This document shows positions 5,404 through 5,870 of a stretch of DNA of 5,870 nucleotides, in pieces. The DNA is from Ruminococcus flavefaciens (lineage in GTDB: Bacteria > Bacillota > Clostridia > Oscillospirales > Ruminococcaceae): contig DEDQ01000038.1 in assembly GCA_002350065.1 (NCBI GenBank), forward strand, positions 12,928 through 18,797, in the 5' to 3' direction. Both the position numbers and the translations under genes were made by a program. The notes under the pieces were generated by a model. It did no database searches. It was given only the letters and a program-made list of their open reading frames with translations, and was not told the DNA's origin. Position 1 is the stretch's first letter, and every line of letters starts with the position of its first letter.

Positions 5404-5423
5404 TTTTGCCCATAAGGGCAAAA
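5404..5423. repeat. Perfect 8-bp inverted repeat (palindrome 3 of 6)
   Basis: TTTTGCCC (5404-5411) / GGGCAAAA (5416-5423) has an ATAA loop and starts on the base after palindrome 2. Neither strand has a T tract after the stem. Confidence 0.8.
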
Positions 5424-5448
5424 TGAGCTTGACATAAAGAAATGTGAT

Positions 5449-5481
5449 GCGCAAATTCCCTATATTATAAAGAATTTGCGC
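5449..5481. repeat. Perfect 10-bp inverted repeat (palindrome 4 of 6)
   Basis: GCGCAAATTC (5449-5458) / GAATTTGCGC (5472-5481) encloses a 13-nt AT-rich centre with TATATTATAA. It opens the second block, 25 nt after palindrome 3. That spacer contains TTGACA (5429-5434), which has no -10 at proper distance. Confidence 0.8.
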
Positions 5482-5482
5482 T

Positions 5483-5501
5483 CCCCGAACTTTGTTCGGG
5501 G
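5483..5501. repeat. Perfect 8-bp inverted repeat (palindrome 5 of 6)
   Basis: CCCCGAAC (5483-5490) / GTTCGGGG (5494-5501) has a TTT loop. One base separates it from palindrome 4 and one base from palindrome 6. It is the most GC-rich of the six and would fold strongly in RNA, but no U tract follows. Confidence 0.85.
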
Positions 5502-5502
5502 A

Positions 5503-5528
5503 CAATAACCGCCTTTAGGCGGTTATTG
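5503..5528. repeat. Perfect 12-bp inverted repeat (palindrome 6 of 6)
   Basis: CAATAACCGCCT (5503-5514) / AGGCGGTTATTG (5517-5528) pairs fully. In RNA the two innermost bases would open to give a TTTA tetraloop. It ends 25 nt before the rqcP SD. The following AGGACACATT is not a terminator tail, so the hairpin would lie in the rqcP leader. Confidence 0.85.
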
Positions 5529-5564
5529 AGGACACATTTATTATAAATACAAAAGGAGAACAGT

Positions 5565-5807
5565 ATGAGACTTGACAAATACCTCAAGGTAACTCGCCTC
5601 ATCAAGCGCCGCACCGTCGCAAACGAAGCCTGCGACGCCGAGAAGATAGTCGTTAACGGCAAGGTCGCACGAGCTTCCTACGACGTCAAGGTCGGGGACA
5701 TCATCGAGATAAACATGGGTACAAAGCCGCTGAAAGTGAAGGTGCTCAGCGTCACCGAGCACGCCACAAAGGAGAATGCAGCGGACAATTATACCGTCGT
5801 AGAATAA
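5565..5807 (+). CDS. rqcP: S4-domain RNA-binding protein RqcP (YabO family)
   Basis: This 80-residue protein is essentially one S4 domain, the Hsp15/YabO type. In Bacillus the homologue works with RqcH on obstructed 50S subunits to add alanine tails to stalled nascent chains (ribosome-associated quality control). MRLDKYLKVTRLIKRRTVA (1-19) holds the basic RNA-binding helices with Arg2, Asp4, Arg15 and Arg16. EKIVVNGKVARASYDVKVGDIIEI (26-49) is the typical S4 strand-turn region. The length is close to the Bacillus protein (about 86 aa). The start is an ATG 6 nt after AGGAG (5554-5558). Position after mazG and HU matches the Firmicute mazG-yabO neighbourhood. Terminators on both sides suggest a single-gene unit, without an immediately following yabP. 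Its leader probably carries several hairpins. Confidence 0.92.
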   Translation: MRLDKYLKVTRLIKRRTVANEACDAEKIVVNGKVARASYDVKVGDIIEINMGTKPLKVKVLSVTEHATKENAADNYTVVE

Positions 5808-5820
5808 CCAGAGCCCACAC

Positions 5821-5853
5821 AAAAATCCTCCGGCTTAGCCGGAGGATTTTTTT
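5821..5853. terminator. Strong intrinsic terminator after rqcP, probably bidirectional
   Basis: The core stem ATCCTCCGGC (5825-5834) / GCCGGAGGAT (5838-5847) has a TTA loop and is followed by T7 (5847-5853). The AAAAA before it (5821-5825) gives a T tract on the other strand too, so it could also stop a convergent transcript from the right. It ends the rqcP unit 13 nt after its stop codon. Confidence 0.95.
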
Positions 5854-5870
5854 ACTTCGTATTGTGTATG

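Noticed and set aside
5356..5407. Palindrome 2 with TTTT as an intrinsic terminator
   Set aside because: The T run is only 4 nt and belongs to the next palindrome; the stem is AT-rich near the loop, and a strong terminator already lies just upstream.
5429..5471. Promoter with TTGACA at 5429 and TATATT/TATTAT near 5461-5468
   Set aside because: The spacer would be 26-28 nt, well outside the 16-18 nt range; no -10-like hexamer lies at the right distance.
5306..5528. CRISPR array
   Set aside because: The units are unrelated palindromes of different lengths; there is no repeated sequence with regular spacers.
5294..5564. tRNA or other known housekeeping RNA gene
   Set aside because: No cloverleaf with a conserved T-loop (GTTCRA with CCA-side acceptor) and no recognisable known RNA signature was found; only independent hairpins are present.
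5465..5822. Minus-strand open frames across the rqcP region
   Set aside because: They lie antisense to a clear S4-domain gene, lack SD sequences and encode no recognisable protein.

Overview
The window looks like part of the chromosome of an anaerobic, fibre-associated Ruminococcus-like member of the Oscillospiraceae (Clostridia). The evidence is a secreted protein with a two-repeat type I dockerin (the cellulosome-anchoring module), strong SD sequences, sigma-A-type promoters, and the Firmicute neighbourhood mazG - HU - S4-domain protein (rqcP/yabO). The genus is an inference; the sequence contains no marker gene that fixes it.

Left part, minus strand (1-1033): two secreted-protein genes point leftwards. 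The upstream one (104-1033) encodes a signal peptide, an unrecognised domain, a probable Listeria-Bacteroides (InlB B-type) repeat and a C-terminal dockerin. It is followed after 13 nt by the first 30 codons of a second protein with a very similar signal peptide (1-90), which runs off the window. The base composition is visibly more AT-rich than in the genes to the right.

Divergent promoter region (1037-1282): back-to-back extended -10 promoters drive the dockerin gene leftwards and the aminotransferase operon rightwards. Both contain the identical 12-mer ATATGGTATAAT. Two short dyads lie at the predicted 5' end of the rightward transcript.

Centre, plus strand (1283-4036): a tight three-gene operon encodes a fold-type I PLP aminotransferase (LysN/MocR-like), a 173-residue protein of unknown function, and tryptophanyl-tRNA synthetase (trpS). 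Gaps are 24 and 12 nt, and there is no T-box in front of trpS. A 132-nt gap follows, holding a long imperfect hairpin that ends exactly at a candidate -10 box.

Right part, plus strand (4169-5807): mazG (NTP pyrophosphatase) overlaps the HU gene by 8 nt, and HU ends at a clear intrinsic terminator. The S4-domain RNA-binding gene rqcP follows after a 309-nt gap and is closed by its own, probably bidirectional, terminator. Together these are information-processing and housekeeping genes: nucleotide-pool cleaning, nucleoid compaction and rescue of stalled 50S subunits.

The most unusual structure is in that gap. Between 5306 and 5528 there are six perfect inverted repeats in two blocks of three. 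In the first block they abut with no spacer; in the second they are separated by single bases. About 196 of 223 bases belong to a palindrome, and none of the six has a classical terminator tail. I know of no described element with this layout, and it is the main candidate for follow-up.
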